Assembly (NCBI RefSeq): GCF_040802235.1
Contig: NC_133169.1
Coordinates: 45,949,034 to 46,013,033, forward strand
DNA: 64,000 nt
Direction: 5' to 3'
DNA from: Manis javanica
Lineage: Eukaryota; Chordata; Mammalia; Pholidota; Manidae
Shown here: positions 37,759 through 49,510 of the stretch, in pieces
How the letters are laid out: every line of letters starts with the position of its first letter
Numbering within the stretch: the stretch's first letter is position 1
Program-made: the position numbers and the translations under genes
The notes under the pieces: generated by a model
Databases searched by the model: none
What the model was told of the DNA's origin: nothing
The model's input: the letters and a program-made list of their open reading frames with translations, nothing else

Positions 37759-37774
37759 TAAAAGCAATGTTTTT
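37759..37774. repeat. Target site duplication of the large L1, left copy
   Basis: TAAAAGCAATGTTTTT is identical to 44,514-44,529 and flanks the L1 body exactly. The length of 16 is typical of L1 target-primed insertion, and the perfect match points to a fairly recent event. Confidence 0.9.
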
Positions 37775-37849
37775 TCTTTTTTTTTTTTACTTTAAATCCC
37801 ATTTTATTTCATTTTTCTTATTTTTTATTTTTTTTTGAGAGGGCATCTC

Positions 37850-39400
37850 TCATATTTATTGATCAAATGGTTGTTAACAACAATAAAATTCTGTATAGTG
37901 GGGTCAATGCTCAATGCACAGTCACTAATCCATCTCAAGCCTAGTTCTCTTCAGTCTCTAATCTTCTGAAGCATAATTAACAAGTTCTTACATGGTGAAT
38001 GAATTATTACATAGTGAATAAGTTCTTACATGGTGAACAGTACAAAGGCATTCATCACAGAAACTTTCGGTTTTGATCACGCATTATGAACTATAAACAA
38101 TCAGGACAAATATGAATATTCATTTGATTTTTATACTTGATTTATACGTGGATCCCACATTTCTCCCTTTATTATTATTATTATTTTTATTTTAAATAAA
38201 CTGCTGAAGTGGTAGGTAGATGCAAGATAAAGGTAGAAAACATACTTTAGTGTTGTAAGAGAGCAATTGTAGATGATCAGGTGTGTGCCTGTAGACGATG
38301 TGCTAATCTGAGCTAGACAAGGGCAATAAAACATCCATGGATGCAGAAGCTTTCTCTCAACACAGGGGGGGTGAGGTTCTAAGCTTCACCACTGTTGTTC
38401 CCCAATTTCTCACCTGATGGCCCCCCTGCGACTGTGCCTGTCTTAGGTTGTCCCTCCCTTGAGGAATCTTACCCGTCTCTAGCTAACCAGTCATCTTCTG
38501 GGGCCATACAGGGAAATGTAAAGTTGGTAAGTGAGAGAGAAGCCATATTGTTTGAAAAGGTTACCTTTTTACTTCTTTGCAGATTTATGCCCTGTGGCTT
38601 CTATGCCCAGCACTTGTCTCAAGGTATCTTTACCACCTGGAGGAATTATGATACTCGGTAAATTCAATATGAGGCATGAATTCTATTTAAGGGTTGTAAT
38701 TAGGAAGGAAGAAGAAAAGCTATAGAGGTAGCATATGGAAGAAAACATGGGAGGATTGATTATTTCTTTGACATATCTTCTTGTAGAGTACCTTAAGTAT
38801 GTATAGGTTTTAAACTATCAACTAACTTGCGCACACATATTAACATAACAGGAATACGGTGACATAAAAAAAGCAAATCTATAATTACCAGCCATCTCCA
38901 GTGAAGCCAAGAAAACCAGTTAGGCACCCTAGGCATTTGTGAAAATTTGTCTATGATATGATGGATATTGTCCAACTGTACTTGAACAGTCTGAGAGAAA
39001 TCAGACAAATTAAAGCAACCCATTTCTGGGATCTGTTCACATCCCATATGTTCTTTTAACCGTAGATAGTCTGTAGTCATAAGATTTTGGAGCGTAACAA
39101 CTTGCACCCCTCCCAACTCCTGGTTGAGTTCCAACAGTACAGATCCAGTCAAATTCGCTGTCTCACTGTATGCACATGCCAGCCTAGACATGTCCCTCCT
39201 CATTCCAATGGCAAGTCCAGGAAACGGTGGGATGGACGCAGCCACAACCGCAGCTTCGCCTGGATCCCTGTGGAGGCTTTTTGATGATCATCCCCAGGCA
39301 AGAGTCCTCCAGAGAGTGCTGATGCTGGAAGCTCCTCCTCATATCGTATCTTAGTTCATTTTCTGGATAGCCAAGCTAGGCCTTGATCTACTGTTAGTCC
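37850..39400 (-). mobile_element. Retroviral-like 3' end carried by the L1
   Basis: Ordinary L1 3' UTR stops near 39,400. The following sequence on the minus strand is not L1-like: first an envelope-type reading frame (38,793-39,245), then about 900 bases of unknown origin, with AATAAA at 37,855-37,860 and an A-rich tail. The layout (env end, U3-like sequence, poly(A) signal) is what would result if an L1 transcript gained the 3' end of a retrovirus. The same combined sequence seems familiar to me as a high-copy repeat in pangolin assemblies, but this is memory and not a search. Confidence 0.55.
38793..39245 (-). pseudogene. Envelope transmembrane-subunit-like frame inside the L1 3' end
   Basis: A 150-codon open frame. 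It resembles the ectodomain of a gammaretrovirus-type Env transmembrane subunit. A heptad-like stretch (about residues 30-60) leads into an 'LQNLMTTDYLRLKEHMGC' segment like the immunosuppressive-domain and cysteine-loop region. 'CFNLSDFSQTVQVQLDNI' follows, then a tryptophan-rich membrane-proximal part ('WFSWLHWRW') and a hydrophobic span. It has no surface subunit and is only part of a whole Env, so I treat it as a captured fossil. Its openness could be chance, youth of the L1 or selection. Env-type identity is inferred from motif order. Confidence 0.6.
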
Positions 39401-39465
39401 ATTTTTGGGTTCTGTAATTCCACTGCTGTTTTGTTCCTTCAGTTTTTCCTTTGTTCTTATACTCT

Positions 39466-42400
39466 TCAGATGAGTGAAATCACTTGGTATTTCGCTTTCT
39501 CCGCTTGGTTTATTTCACTGAGCATAATACTATCCAGCTCCATCCATGTTGCTGCAAATGGTAGGAATTTTCCTCTTCTTACAGCTGAGTAGTATTCCAT
39601 TGTGTATATGTACCACATCTTCTTTATCCATTCATCTATCAATGGACACTTAGGTTGCTTCCAATTCTTGGCTATTGTAAATAGCACTGCGATAAACATA
39701 GGGGTGCATCTGTCTTTCTCAAACTTGATTGCTGCGTTCTTAGGGTAAATTCCTAGGAGTGGAATTCCTGGGTCAAATGGTAGGTCTGTTTTGAGCATTT
39801 TGATGAACCTCCATATTGCTTTCCACAATGGTTGAACTAATTTACATTCCCACCAGGAGTGTAGGAAGGTTCCCCTTTCTCCACAGCCTCACCAACATTT
39901 GTTGTTGTTTGTCTTTTGGATGGCAGCTATACTTACTGGTATGAGGTGATACCTCATTGTAGTTTTAATTTGCATTTTTTCTGATAATTAGAGATGTGGA
40001 GCATCTTTTCATGTGTCTTTTGGCCATCTGTATTTCTTCTTCAGAGAACTATCTGTTCAGTTCCTCTGCCCATTTTTTAATTGGGGTATTTGTTTTTTGT
40101 TTGTTGACTTGTGTGAGCTCTTTATATATTCTGGACGTCAAGCCTTTATCGGATCTCTCATTTTCAAATATATTCTCCCATACTGTAGGGTTCCTTTTTG
40201 TTCTATTCATGGTGTCTTTCGCTGTACAGAAACTTTTCAGCTTAATGTAGTCCCACTTGCTCATTTTTGCTGTTGTCTTCCTTGCCCAGGGAGATATATT
40301 CAAGAAGAGTTCACTCATGTTTATGTCTAAGAGGTTTTTGCCTGTGTTTTTTTTCCAAGAGTTTAATGGTTTCATGACTTACATTCAGGTCTTTGATCCA
40401 TTTTGAGTTTACCTTTGTATATGGGGTTAGACAAAGGTCCAGTTTAATTCTCCTACATGTAGCTGTCCAGTTTTGCCAGCACCATCTGTTGAAGAGACTG
40501 TCATTTTGCCATTGTGTGTCCATGGCTCCTTTATCAAATATTAATTGACCATATATGTTTGGGTTAATGTCTGGAGTCTCTAATCTGTTCCACTGGTCTA
40601 TGGCTCTGTTCTTGTGCCAGTACCAAATTGTCTTGATTACTATGGCTTTGTAGTAGAGCTTGAAGTTGGGGTGTGAGATCCCCCCTACTTTATTCTTCGT
40701 TCTCAGGGTTGCTTTGGCTATTCGGGGTCTTTGGTGTTTCCATATGAATTTTTGAATTATTTGTTCCAATTCATTGAAGAATGTTGCTGGTAGTTTCATA
40801 GGGATTGCATCAAATCCGTATATTGCTTTAGGCAGGATGGCCATTTTGATGATATTAATTCTTCCTAGCCATGAGCAGGGGATGAGTTTCCATTTGTTAG
40901 TGACCCCTTTAATTTCTCTTAAGAGTGACTTGTAGTTTTCAGAGTATAAGTCTTTCACTTCTTTGGTTAGGCTTATTCCTAGGTATTTTATTCTTTTCGA
41001 TGCAATTGTGAATGGAATTGTTTTCCTGATTTCTCTTTCTATTGGTTCATTGTTAGTGTATAGGAAAGCTACAGATTTCTGTGTCTTAATTTTGTATCCT
41101 GCAACTTTCCTGTATTCTGATATCACTTCTAGTAGTTTTGAAGTGGAGTCTTTAGGGTTTTTTATGTACAATATAATGTCATCTGCAAATAATGACAGTT
41201 TAACTTCTTCTTTACCAATCTGGATTCCTTGTATTTCTTTTTTTTTGTCTGATTTTAATGGCTAGGACCTCCAGTCCTAGGTTAAAAAACAGTGGGGAGA
41301 GTGGGCATCCCTGTCTACTTCCTGATCTCAGAGGAAAAGCTTTCAGCTTCTTGCTGTTCAGTATAATGTTGGCTGTGGGTTTATCATATATGGCCTTTAT
41401 TACGTTGAGGTACTTGCCCTCTATTCCCATTTTGTTGAGAGTTTTTATCATGAATGAATGTTGAATTTTGTCAAATGCTTTTTCAGCATCTACGGAGATG
41501 ATCATGTGGTTTTTGTCTTTCTTTTTGTTGATGTGGTGGATGATGTTGATGGATTTTCAAATGTACCATCCTTGCATCCCTGTGATGAATCCCACTTGGT
41601 CATGGTGTATGATCCTTTTGATATACTTTTGAATTCAGTTTGCTAATATTTTATTGAGTATTTTTGCATCAACATTCAACAGGGATATTGGTCTGTAATT
41701 TTCGTTTTTGTTGGGGTCATTGCCTGGTTTTGGTATTAGGGTGATGTTGGCTTCATAGAATGACTTTGGGAGTGTTCCCTCCTCTTCTATTTTTTGGAAC
41801 ACTTTAAGGAGAATGGGTATTATGTCTTCTCTGTGTGTCTGATAAAATTCCGAGGCAAATCCGTCCAGCCCCGGAGTTTTGTTCTTGGGTATTTTTTTGA
41901 TTACCATTTCAATTTCTTTGCTCGTAATTGGTTTGTTAAACTTTTGTGTTTCTTCCTTGGTCAGTCTTGGGAGGTTGTATTTTTCTAGGAAGTTGTCCAT
42001 TTCTTCTATGTTTTCCAGCTTGTTGGCATATAGGTTTTCATAGTAGTCTTTAATAATTTTTTGTATTTCTGTGGGGTCTGTTGTGATTTTTCCATTCTCA
42101 TTTCTGATTATGTTGATTTGTGTTGATTCTCTTTTTCTCTGAATAAGTTTGGCTACAGGCTTATCTATTTTGTTTATTTTCTCAAAGAACCAGCTCTTGG
42201 TTTCGTTGATTTCTGCTGTTGTTTTATTTTTCTCAATTTTGTTTATTTCTTCTTTGATCTTTATTATGTCCCTCCTTTTGCTGACTTTAGGCCTCATTTG
42301 TTCTTCCTTTTCCAGCTTCGATAGTTGTGATGTTAGACTATTCATTTGGGATTGTTCTTCCTTCTTCAGGTGTGCCTGGATGGCTATATACTTTCCTCTT

Positions 42401-43307
42401 AAGACTGCTTTTCCTGCATCCCAGAAAAGTTGGGGCTTTGTGCTGTTGTTGTCATTTGTTTCTATATATTCCTTGATCTCTATTTTGATTTGTTCATTGA
42501 TCCGTTGATTATTTAGAAGCATGTTGTTAAGCCTCCATGTGTTTGTGAGCCTTTTTGTTTTCTTTGTAGAATTTATTTCTAGTTTTATACCTTTGTGGTC
42601 TGAAAAATTTGTTGGTAGAATTTCAATATTTTGGAATTTATTGAGGCTCTTTTTGTGAGCTAGTATGTGGTCTATTCTGGAGAATGTTCCATGTGCACTT
42701 GAGAAGAATGTATATCCTGTTGCTTTTAGATGTAGAGTTCTATAGATTTCTGTTAGGTCCATCTGTTCTAGTGTGTTGTTCAATGCCTGTGTGTCCTTAC
42801 TTATTTTCTGCCTGGTGAATCTATTCTTTGGGGTGAGTGGTGTGTTGAAGTCCCCTAAGATGAATGCATTGCAATCTATTTCCCTCCTATTTCTGTTTGT
42901 ATTTGTTTCACATATGCTGGTGCTCCTGTGTTGGGTTCATATATATTTAGAATGGTTATATCCTCTTGTTGGACTGATCCTTTTATCATTATGTAGTGTC
43001 CTTCTTTATCTCTTTTTACTTTCTCTGTTTTGAAGTCTATTTTGTCTGATATTAGTACTGCAACCCCTGCTTTCATCTCACTGTTGTTTGCCTGAAATAT
43101 GTTTTTGCATCCTTTGACTTTTAGTGTGTGCTTGTCTTTGGGTTTGAGGTGAGTTTCTTGTAAGCAGCATATAGATGGGTCTTGCTTTTTTATCCATTCT
43201 ATTACTCTGTGTCTTTTGATTGGTGCATTAAGTCCATTTACATTTAGGGTGACTATTGAGATATATGTACTTACTGCTATTGCAGGCTTTAGATTCGTGG
43301 TTACCAA
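39466..43307 (-). pseudogene. LINE-1 ORF2 (endonuclease and reverse transcriptase), broken
   Basis: ORF2p nicks target DNA and reverse-transcribes L1 RNA. The endonuclease domain begins with 'TLNVNGLNAPIKRHRV' and 'CCLQETHLK'. The RT domain shows '[15 protein letters not shown]', '[10 protein letters not shown]', '[20 protein letters not shown]', '[13 protein letters not shown]', and a FADDI motif lying in another frame. The C-terminal part has '[15 protein letters not shown]' and '[17 protein letters not shown]'. The end reads 'PFDPGIPLLGIYP', 'MEYYSAVRRGKF'. Breaks seen are a one-base loss near 42,877, TGA codons near 41,636 and 41,565 (arginine CGA-type sites), frame changes in A-runs near 41,245 and 40,350, a TAG near 40,050, and more toward the end. 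It is inactive. Confidence 0.92.
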
Positions 43308-43475
43308 AGGTTCAAGGTTAGCTTCTTTAGTATCTTACTGCCTAACTTAGCTCGCTTATCGAGATGTTATATACACTGTCTGGAGATTCTTTTCTTCTCT
43401 CCCTTCTTATTCCTCCTCCTCCCTTCTTCTTATGTTGTATGTTTTGTTCTGTGCTCTTTTTAGGAATGCTCCCAT

Positions 43476-44363
43476 CTAGAGCAGTCCCTGTAAGATGCCC
43501 TGTAGAGGTGGTTTGTAGGAAGCAAATTCTCTCAGCTTTTGCATGTCTGGGAATTGTTTAATCCTGCCATCATATTTAAATGATAGTTGTGCTGGATACA
43601 GTTTCCTTGGTTCAAGGCCCTTCTGATTCATTGCATTAAGTATATCATGCCATTCTCTTCTGGGCTGTAGGGTTTCTGTTGAGAAGTCTGATGTTAGCCT
43701 GATGGGTTTTCCTTTATAGGTGACCTTTTTCTCTCTAGCTGCCTTTAAAACTCTTCCCTTGTCCTTGATCCTTGCCATTTTAATTATTATGTGTCTTGGT
43801 GTTGTCCTCCTTGGATCCTTTCTGTTTGGGATTCTGTGTATTTCCGTAGTCTGTTCGATTATTTCCTTCCCCAGTTTGGGGAAGTTTTCAGCAATTATTT
43901 CTTCAAAGAGACTTTCTATCCCTTTTCCTCTTTCTTCTTCTTCTGGTACCCCTATAATACGAATATGATTCCTTTTGGATTAATCACATAGTTCTCTTAG
44001 TGTTTCGTTCCTGGAGATCCTTTTATCTCTCTCTATGTCAGCTTCTATACGTTCCTGTTCTCTGGTTTCTATTCCTTCAATGGCCTCTTGCATCTTATCC
44101 ATTCTGCTTATAAATCCTTCCAGGGATTGTTTCACTTCTGTGATCTCCTTCCTGACATCTGTGATCTCCCTCCAGACTTCATCCCATTGCTCTTGCATTT
44201 TTCTCTGCATCTCATCCCATTGCTCTTGCACTTTTCTCTGCATCTCTGTCAGCATGTTCATGATTTTTATTTTGAATTCTTTTTCAGGAGGACTGGTTAG
44301 GTCTGTCTCCTTCTCAGGTGTTGTCTCTGTGATCTTTGTCTGCCTGTAGTTTTGCCTTTTCAT
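43476..44363 (-). pseudogene. LINE-1 ORF1 (RNA-binding protein), one in-frame stop
   Basis: ORF1p is the trimeric RNA chaperone of L1. The ATG at 44,363 begins 'MKRQNYRQTKITE'. A coiled coil follows, with a near-perfect duplication ('EMQRKVQEQWDEMQRKMQEQWDEV') and then 'SRMDKMQEAIEGIETREQER'. The RRM and C-terminal domains show 'RIIGVPEEEE', 'PRHIIIKMARIKDKGRVLKAAREK' and 'KGKPIRLTSDFSTETLQPRREWHDI'. The length, about 295 codons, is slightly under the usual L1 ORF1. Only a TAA at about 43,980, after 'LRELCD', interrupts the frame. Upstream codons to 44,684 are open by chance and extend past the L1 boundary. Confidence 0.9.
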
Positions 44364-44513
44364 GGTGATAGAGATAGTTTGCAGAGCTGGTACGAGCAAC
44401 AGCTGGAAGAGCTTTCCTTCTTTTTGGTTTGTGGCCTTCTTCTCCCCCTTCATGAGGCGCTGGGTTCTCGCAGGTGTGAATGTGGTCTGGATGTTGTCCT
44501 GTGTCCTCTGGTC

Positions 44514-44529
44514 TAAAAGCAATGTTTTT
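44514..44529. repeat. Target site duplication of the large L1, right copy
   Basis: TAAAAGCAATGTTTTT, identical to 37,759-37,774. It marks the 5' end of the L1 body at 44,513. Confidence 0.9.
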
Positions 44530-45168
44530 AATAGCATAAGAAGGAATATCACTAAATAATGCATTTGGTACCACATTGATAAAAAATTTGCTTTAAAATA
44601 CATCACACAAATGAAACTAGTGGCTGTTAGGATACACCAGCACAATAATGGTACATTAAATACAACGTCATTTTTCAAACACATTAATACATCTCTTATG
44701 GAAGGTCCACTACCTAATATCTATATATTGGTAAAAGTATTTGTGTAAAATTCATGAAATTCAATACAGGAATTTTAATATGCATAATTGTTCTATTCTC
44801 TGTACGTGATTTTTGAATTAGCTAAAATTTGATATATGAATTTATTGTTTGAAAATAAGATACAAATAGAAATAGTCCAAATTTGGTAGCCTTTTATTGT
44901 TGAAACTTCTAAACATACAAAATTATTGTATGAAAGTAAATCTGCTAAAGTCAGTAAGATAAGATAAATTCTGAGGTAGATTCACTAAGTGAAATATATC
45001 TTGATAAAAACTAGAGCTTTTTTGAAGCTGGGAGAATTCCAATCTTTCAAACTTAGATTTTTTTTAGAAAACCAGCTGGGAAGAATTGTTACACACCCAA
45101 TATCATAAAGACTGTTAATGAGAATAAGAAAGAAAAATTCAGCTCTGGCAATTGTATTTCTATTTCTC
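44530..45168. other. Intergenic AT-rich DNA, nothing recognised
   Basis: Spacer between the L1 and the OR pseudogene. I see no gene or clear repeat. Confidence 0.45.
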
Positions 45169-46118
45169 CTATTTCACACAGCCACCTATTTTCCACAGGA
45201 ACTTTCTATGAGCTGCCTTGATTCCCCTGTTCCTAAGGCTGTAGATAATGGGGTTCAGAGAGGGAGGAGTACTGCGTACAGCATGAGAGCAGCAAGGCCA
45301 GGAGAGACGGGGACTCAGGCACTGGTTTCAAATAGGCAATGGCTCCTGTCAGGGGAAAGGTGGTCACAGCCATGAGATGGGGAAGGCAGGTGGAGAGAGC
45401 TTGTGACCGGCCTTGTGCAGATGGGATCCTTAGCACTGTATTGAAAATATAGATATATGAGAAAACAATGACAAGTAAACAAAAAAAACCATAAAATATC
45501 CCAATGGCCACACTGACATTAATAGTAATATGATCTTTAGAGCAAGAAATCTTTAATAATGAGGGAAGATCACAGAAAAACTGTGGTACTCTTCTGGAAC
45601 CACAGAAAGATAAAGAGAAAGTGCCAGTCGCATATAGACCTCCGAAGACTCCTCCAAGGATCCAGGAGGCAGCGGCCAACTTCCCACACGCCGTGTTGTT
45701 CATGACGACCCCATAGTGCAGGGGGTGACAGATGGTCACATAGCGGTCATAAGACATGGCGGTGAGTATGGACACCTCAGACCCCACAAAGTGTATCACC
45801 AGTAAGACCTGCAGTACACATCCGGGGAAAGAAATAGAGGTGTTGTTGGGCAGACAGTTGAGAATGGATTTTGGAACAATGATGGAAATAAGGCAGAGGT
45901 CAAAGGACAAATTCTTCAGGAAGAAGTACATCGCAGTGTGAAGACACTGGTCCATGGTCACAAGCACAATAATGAGAATGTTTCCCAACAGTGTTGCCAT
46001 GTAAATTAGTAAAAAAAAGAAAGGCATGTAGAACTTGGAGCCCTCTGGTGTCAGAGAATCCCCCCAGGAAGAATCCTGTCACTGCTGTGACGCTGGCCAA
46101 TGTCCTTGCCTCTACCAT
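45169..46118 (-). pseudogene. Olfactory receptor, OR14-like, pseudogene
   Basis: An OR coding exon with 'LLGNILIIVLVT' (TM1), 'AMYFFLKNLSF', 'MSYDRYVTICHPLHYG', 'GTFSLSFCGSRRVPQFFCDLPSLL', 'SQALSTCLPHL', and after further frame changes 'LNPIIYSLRN'. The start at 46,118 ('MVEARTLASVTAVTGFFLGGFSD') lies 5 bases after a good acceptor. Breaks seen are a frame change in the T-run near 46,015, one leucine codon missing after 'NLSF' (in frame), and two single-base losses near 45,275 and 45,255. The second and third frame changes hide TM7 and the real end at 45,169-45,171. With few breaks, it probably died recently. P-x-x-Y-F reads 'TAMYFF' where P is usual. Confidence 0.88.
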
Positions 46119-49100
46119 GCCTCCTGTGGGAGACAGCAATTTAATAATATTAACAGGCTTCCCAAAAGCTCTATTTTTTTAAGACTACACATTTCTTACA
46201 GTTCTTCAAGACACTGTCTGAAATCTGCACTTTATCAGTTTGTAGAGTGTGGGCTGGCTCTAAAGTGAGACCACATCATACATATGTGCTCTCTTTTGTT
46301 GAAAAAAGGTGGTGATGTTATCTCTTTTTTAACAGCATATATACATCTACAAAGGTTAATTGAATAGCAAAATTATAAAGGAGTTGATTCATACTATGTA
46401 TTAATAAATGGCAAATTTTGTTTCATAGATGCGAAATTAATTGAATTAAAATTAACTACTATATATCAGTCCTATATTGTACATTTGCTTTTTAAGTTGT
46501 TTCTACTGCAAATATGTAGGGTTTATCTGTAAGCAACACAAATTTGAGAATGTAGCAATGATAAGTGAGATTATTAATACAAAGTTCAATTTAATAAACA
46601 CTATAACAAGAAAATGACCCACTAACAGAGAATATATTAATTGAATTAATCTCCCATTTCATGCTATAAAGAGAAAAAGAGCAAAATGTAAAGAAAATGA
46701 AGAGAATGGATAAATCATAAGGCAGAGTTGGAAATGCAGTTGTAGTAAGAAATGAAAAATAAAGAAAATGTGTTACCATGAGGTAGACGGGACTACTTCT
46801 CTTCACAATCAGACACACAATCTGCTCACCCTATTTCTCATCTTTTTAAGTAAGGAGAACGTATCTTAAGGGAATAAATCTTCATTGTAAATGAAAGGAG
46901 CTATTATTTCTAGGGAAAATTAAGCAACAAGTTCATATTTCAGGGAGGATGAAGATATCCTTTTCTGAGAAAAGACAAAATACAGACTGTATCCTGCAAA
47001 AAAAAAAAAGAAAAAAAATACCAGAAATTTTGAAAAAGGTAGTAACAATTAGAATGTTATCACTTACCAATATTCTTAGACAAACAACTTCTGAAAGTAT
47101 CTAAAATAGATTGTTTATTGTTACAAATAGAGAATATGCACATTTTTGCAAAACCTATGAGCTTGCCAAATTTCTGAGATAAAACTAAATAGATTTTCTA
47201 GCACCATCTTTATTTCAGATGTGCTCAATGTTTTTTTCCCCTCAAAGCTGATTTTCAGCTTATTGAATGCTTTTAATTAACTATTAAAACCCTCAAGTCA
47301 AAAACTCCTTAAATTGTTGTTAAAATTAATCTTTTCACTACTTACTTTTTGATTAATTTCTCATGGATCAATTTAGGTGTGTCTCTAAATAACAAAGAAC
47401 ATCAAATCCAAAACGTTTTAGCTTATTATTTTCACCTAAATATTTCCAATATTTTCTGGAAGCTAATCCAGAAATGAGAGCAAGCATGAAAAGCAACTTT
47501 AGGATAAGAATATTCAGTATTTGGTTCTAAAATGAACCTCCAATGCTTGTAATGACCTGTTGAGGTGAGAAAGCCCGCCTTGGCTGGATCTTAGGCTTTG
47601 CTTCCTCTTGGAGTCCTGTGCTTTCTGGGAGATAAAAAGACAATGACAATGAATAGTGCCATGTCTGAAAATATTTTTTCAACTTGATTAATTTTCTGAA
47701 ATCATTTTCATAGTGTCACAAAGCTTCATTTAAAGGAAATCGGGTCATGGTGAGTGAGGTTCTCAGAGGAGGTATTAAAGTATCTCTTGGGGCTGAATTT
47801 GATCATCTGAAGCCACAGGACCCCTGCGCCATGACTCCTGGCTCACCTCAGGACCCCACGCTGTTCCCCTTCTCAGGACAGGATGTGTGTGAAGCCCTAC
47901 AGGCCTCATCAAGTCAGAAAAACACCAGCATCACTGCATTTCATGATCTGTTCTATTTAAATCTAGAAGGACTGATTTTTCACAATTATAAAGTCTCTGA
48001 AAAGTTTAACTTCTTTTTCCTAGGACCTATCTATTCATTTACCTAAATGCAGCTGTCAAAGAAACCAAGAAGAGGGAGGGGAAATAAAGTATTGTCATTG
48101 AACGTGTCAGGGCCCTGATATCTATTTTTACCATAAACCCTGACTGACAATATTGAATATACTAGAAAGTTGTGCTCAGCCTAGAAAACTGCACCCATTT
48201 TCCCTGTTGGACAACATTAAAATATATGGCTTTCTCATTAGAATGCCGATGCATAGCCAAGATACTACAGATTAGAGCCCATTTGCTTCATTACTCAGAA
48301 GATAGTTTTGGTATTGCTGCAGATCTACATGAAGAAAAGTATAAAAGAGTATTTCACTGGCTTCTATAAATTTAAATTTTATTCATATAAACAGACTCCA
48401 GGGAGAAGCATAAGCAGATTCTACAGCTTGAGTGTAACAATGTCCTGCCTCAGGAGAGACGGCTTAGCAACGACAGTGGGAAGTCCTCTAAATATGAAGA
48501 GACTTAATTTTGAATACACTGACTGCTTTCCCTTGCTTTATAAATTCCATCAAAATAAGACGTGTGTTTCAATCTTTTTGGATATTAATGTACACTCTTC
48601 ATATGGTTTTAAAACTATTGAGTGAATTCATAAATACTATCCAAAGATGATGGTCACAGTTATAATTTAGAGAAGATAAGGAAGGGATGAATCAAAAACC
48701 CTCAATACTGGGTGCCTGATTTAAAGATGATTTACATTAAACCTGTAATTTTCCCTTTGGTCTCTCCCATTGAGTAGCAAGCTCAATGCTGTTAAAAAAT
48801 TTCTGTATCTGTTGTTGGCAGCTCTATTTTATAGTAACCAAGTCATTTTGTCATAAGAAAGAGCATCTTCACAATTTTGCATCTTCTCAAGCATCAAGCA
48901 GTTTTTTATCTATTCATTCAAGTCTGCTTTTGCAATTTGCCCAGATGTAATTGTTTTTAAAATAGCCCATATATATTATTTATAAACTGACTTTTCATCA
49001 TTTTTTATTCTGTGTCCTTTTGGTTGAACATATTTTTACATATGAAAGCACATTAGAATGATAAGGATAGATGGTCTTGAAATAAATTTTTCTCCCCAAA

Positions 49101-49510
49101 TGGAGCCACATCTGCCTGGAGTTTCAAGTCAGCAAAGTGAAGTTTCATGTTCTTACAAATGTTCTTCTTGACCAGTAACACACTATATCCAGTCCACTGA
49201 TATCCACATGCCAGGTCCTCTCTGGGCTCTACGTCCCTTGACATTTTAAAATGACGCCAGATATGAATCCTCAGCCGATCATGCCCTATTCCCCTTCCAA
49301 AGCTCTATAACACTTGCTTTTACCCAAAATCCCTTGGGAGGTGCTCCACTGCTTGCGAGCACTGCGCTCCCTCAGACCACGGATCATTTCCCTCAGATAA
49401 AGGACATCAAACTAGTTACTAAATTGCTTTAGTTTGACAAGGGCACTGACAGGTAACTAAATAGACTGGTAGAAAAATGGAATAGACAGTAACAGCTACC
49501 GCACTGGACA
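46119..49510. other. Intergenic region, no gene recognised
   Basis: AT-rich sequence with one GC-richer patch at about 47,750-47,900. A 99-codon frame at 47,747-48,046 and a 105-codon frame at 48,308-48,625 show no domain and are probably chance. About 49,080-49,440 has an LTR-like base composition, but I cannot match it to a family. Confidence 0.45.

Larger units (their letters stand above)
37775..44513 (-). mobile_element. Near full-length LINE-1 with a chimeric 3' end
   Basis: A 6.74 kb L1 bounded by a perfect 16-bp target duplication, with poly(A) (plus-strand T run) at the left end. Minus-strand order is about 150 bases of 5' UTR remnant, ORF1, a spacer of about 170 bases, ORF2, about 70 bases of ordinary L1 3' UTR, then about 1.6 kb of non-L1 sequence that includes an envelope-like frame. 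With almost no 5' UTR it lacks an internal promoter. ORF1 has one in-frame stop and ORF2 several breaks, so it cannot move by itself now, but the good frames and perfect target copies make it one of the youngest elements here. Confidence 0.93.

Noticed and set aside
40013-44559. Many hydrophobic plus-strand frames of 60-119 codons
   Set aside because: They are antisense shadows of the L1 ORF1 and ORF2 on the minus strand.
44363-44684. N-terminal extension of the L1 ORF1 frame to 44,684
   Set aside because: It crosses the 5' target duplication of the L1, so it joins host sequence by chance.
47747-48625. 99- and 105-codon plus-strand frames
   Set aside because: No domain, signal or homologous partner is recognisable, and such lengths are expected by chance.
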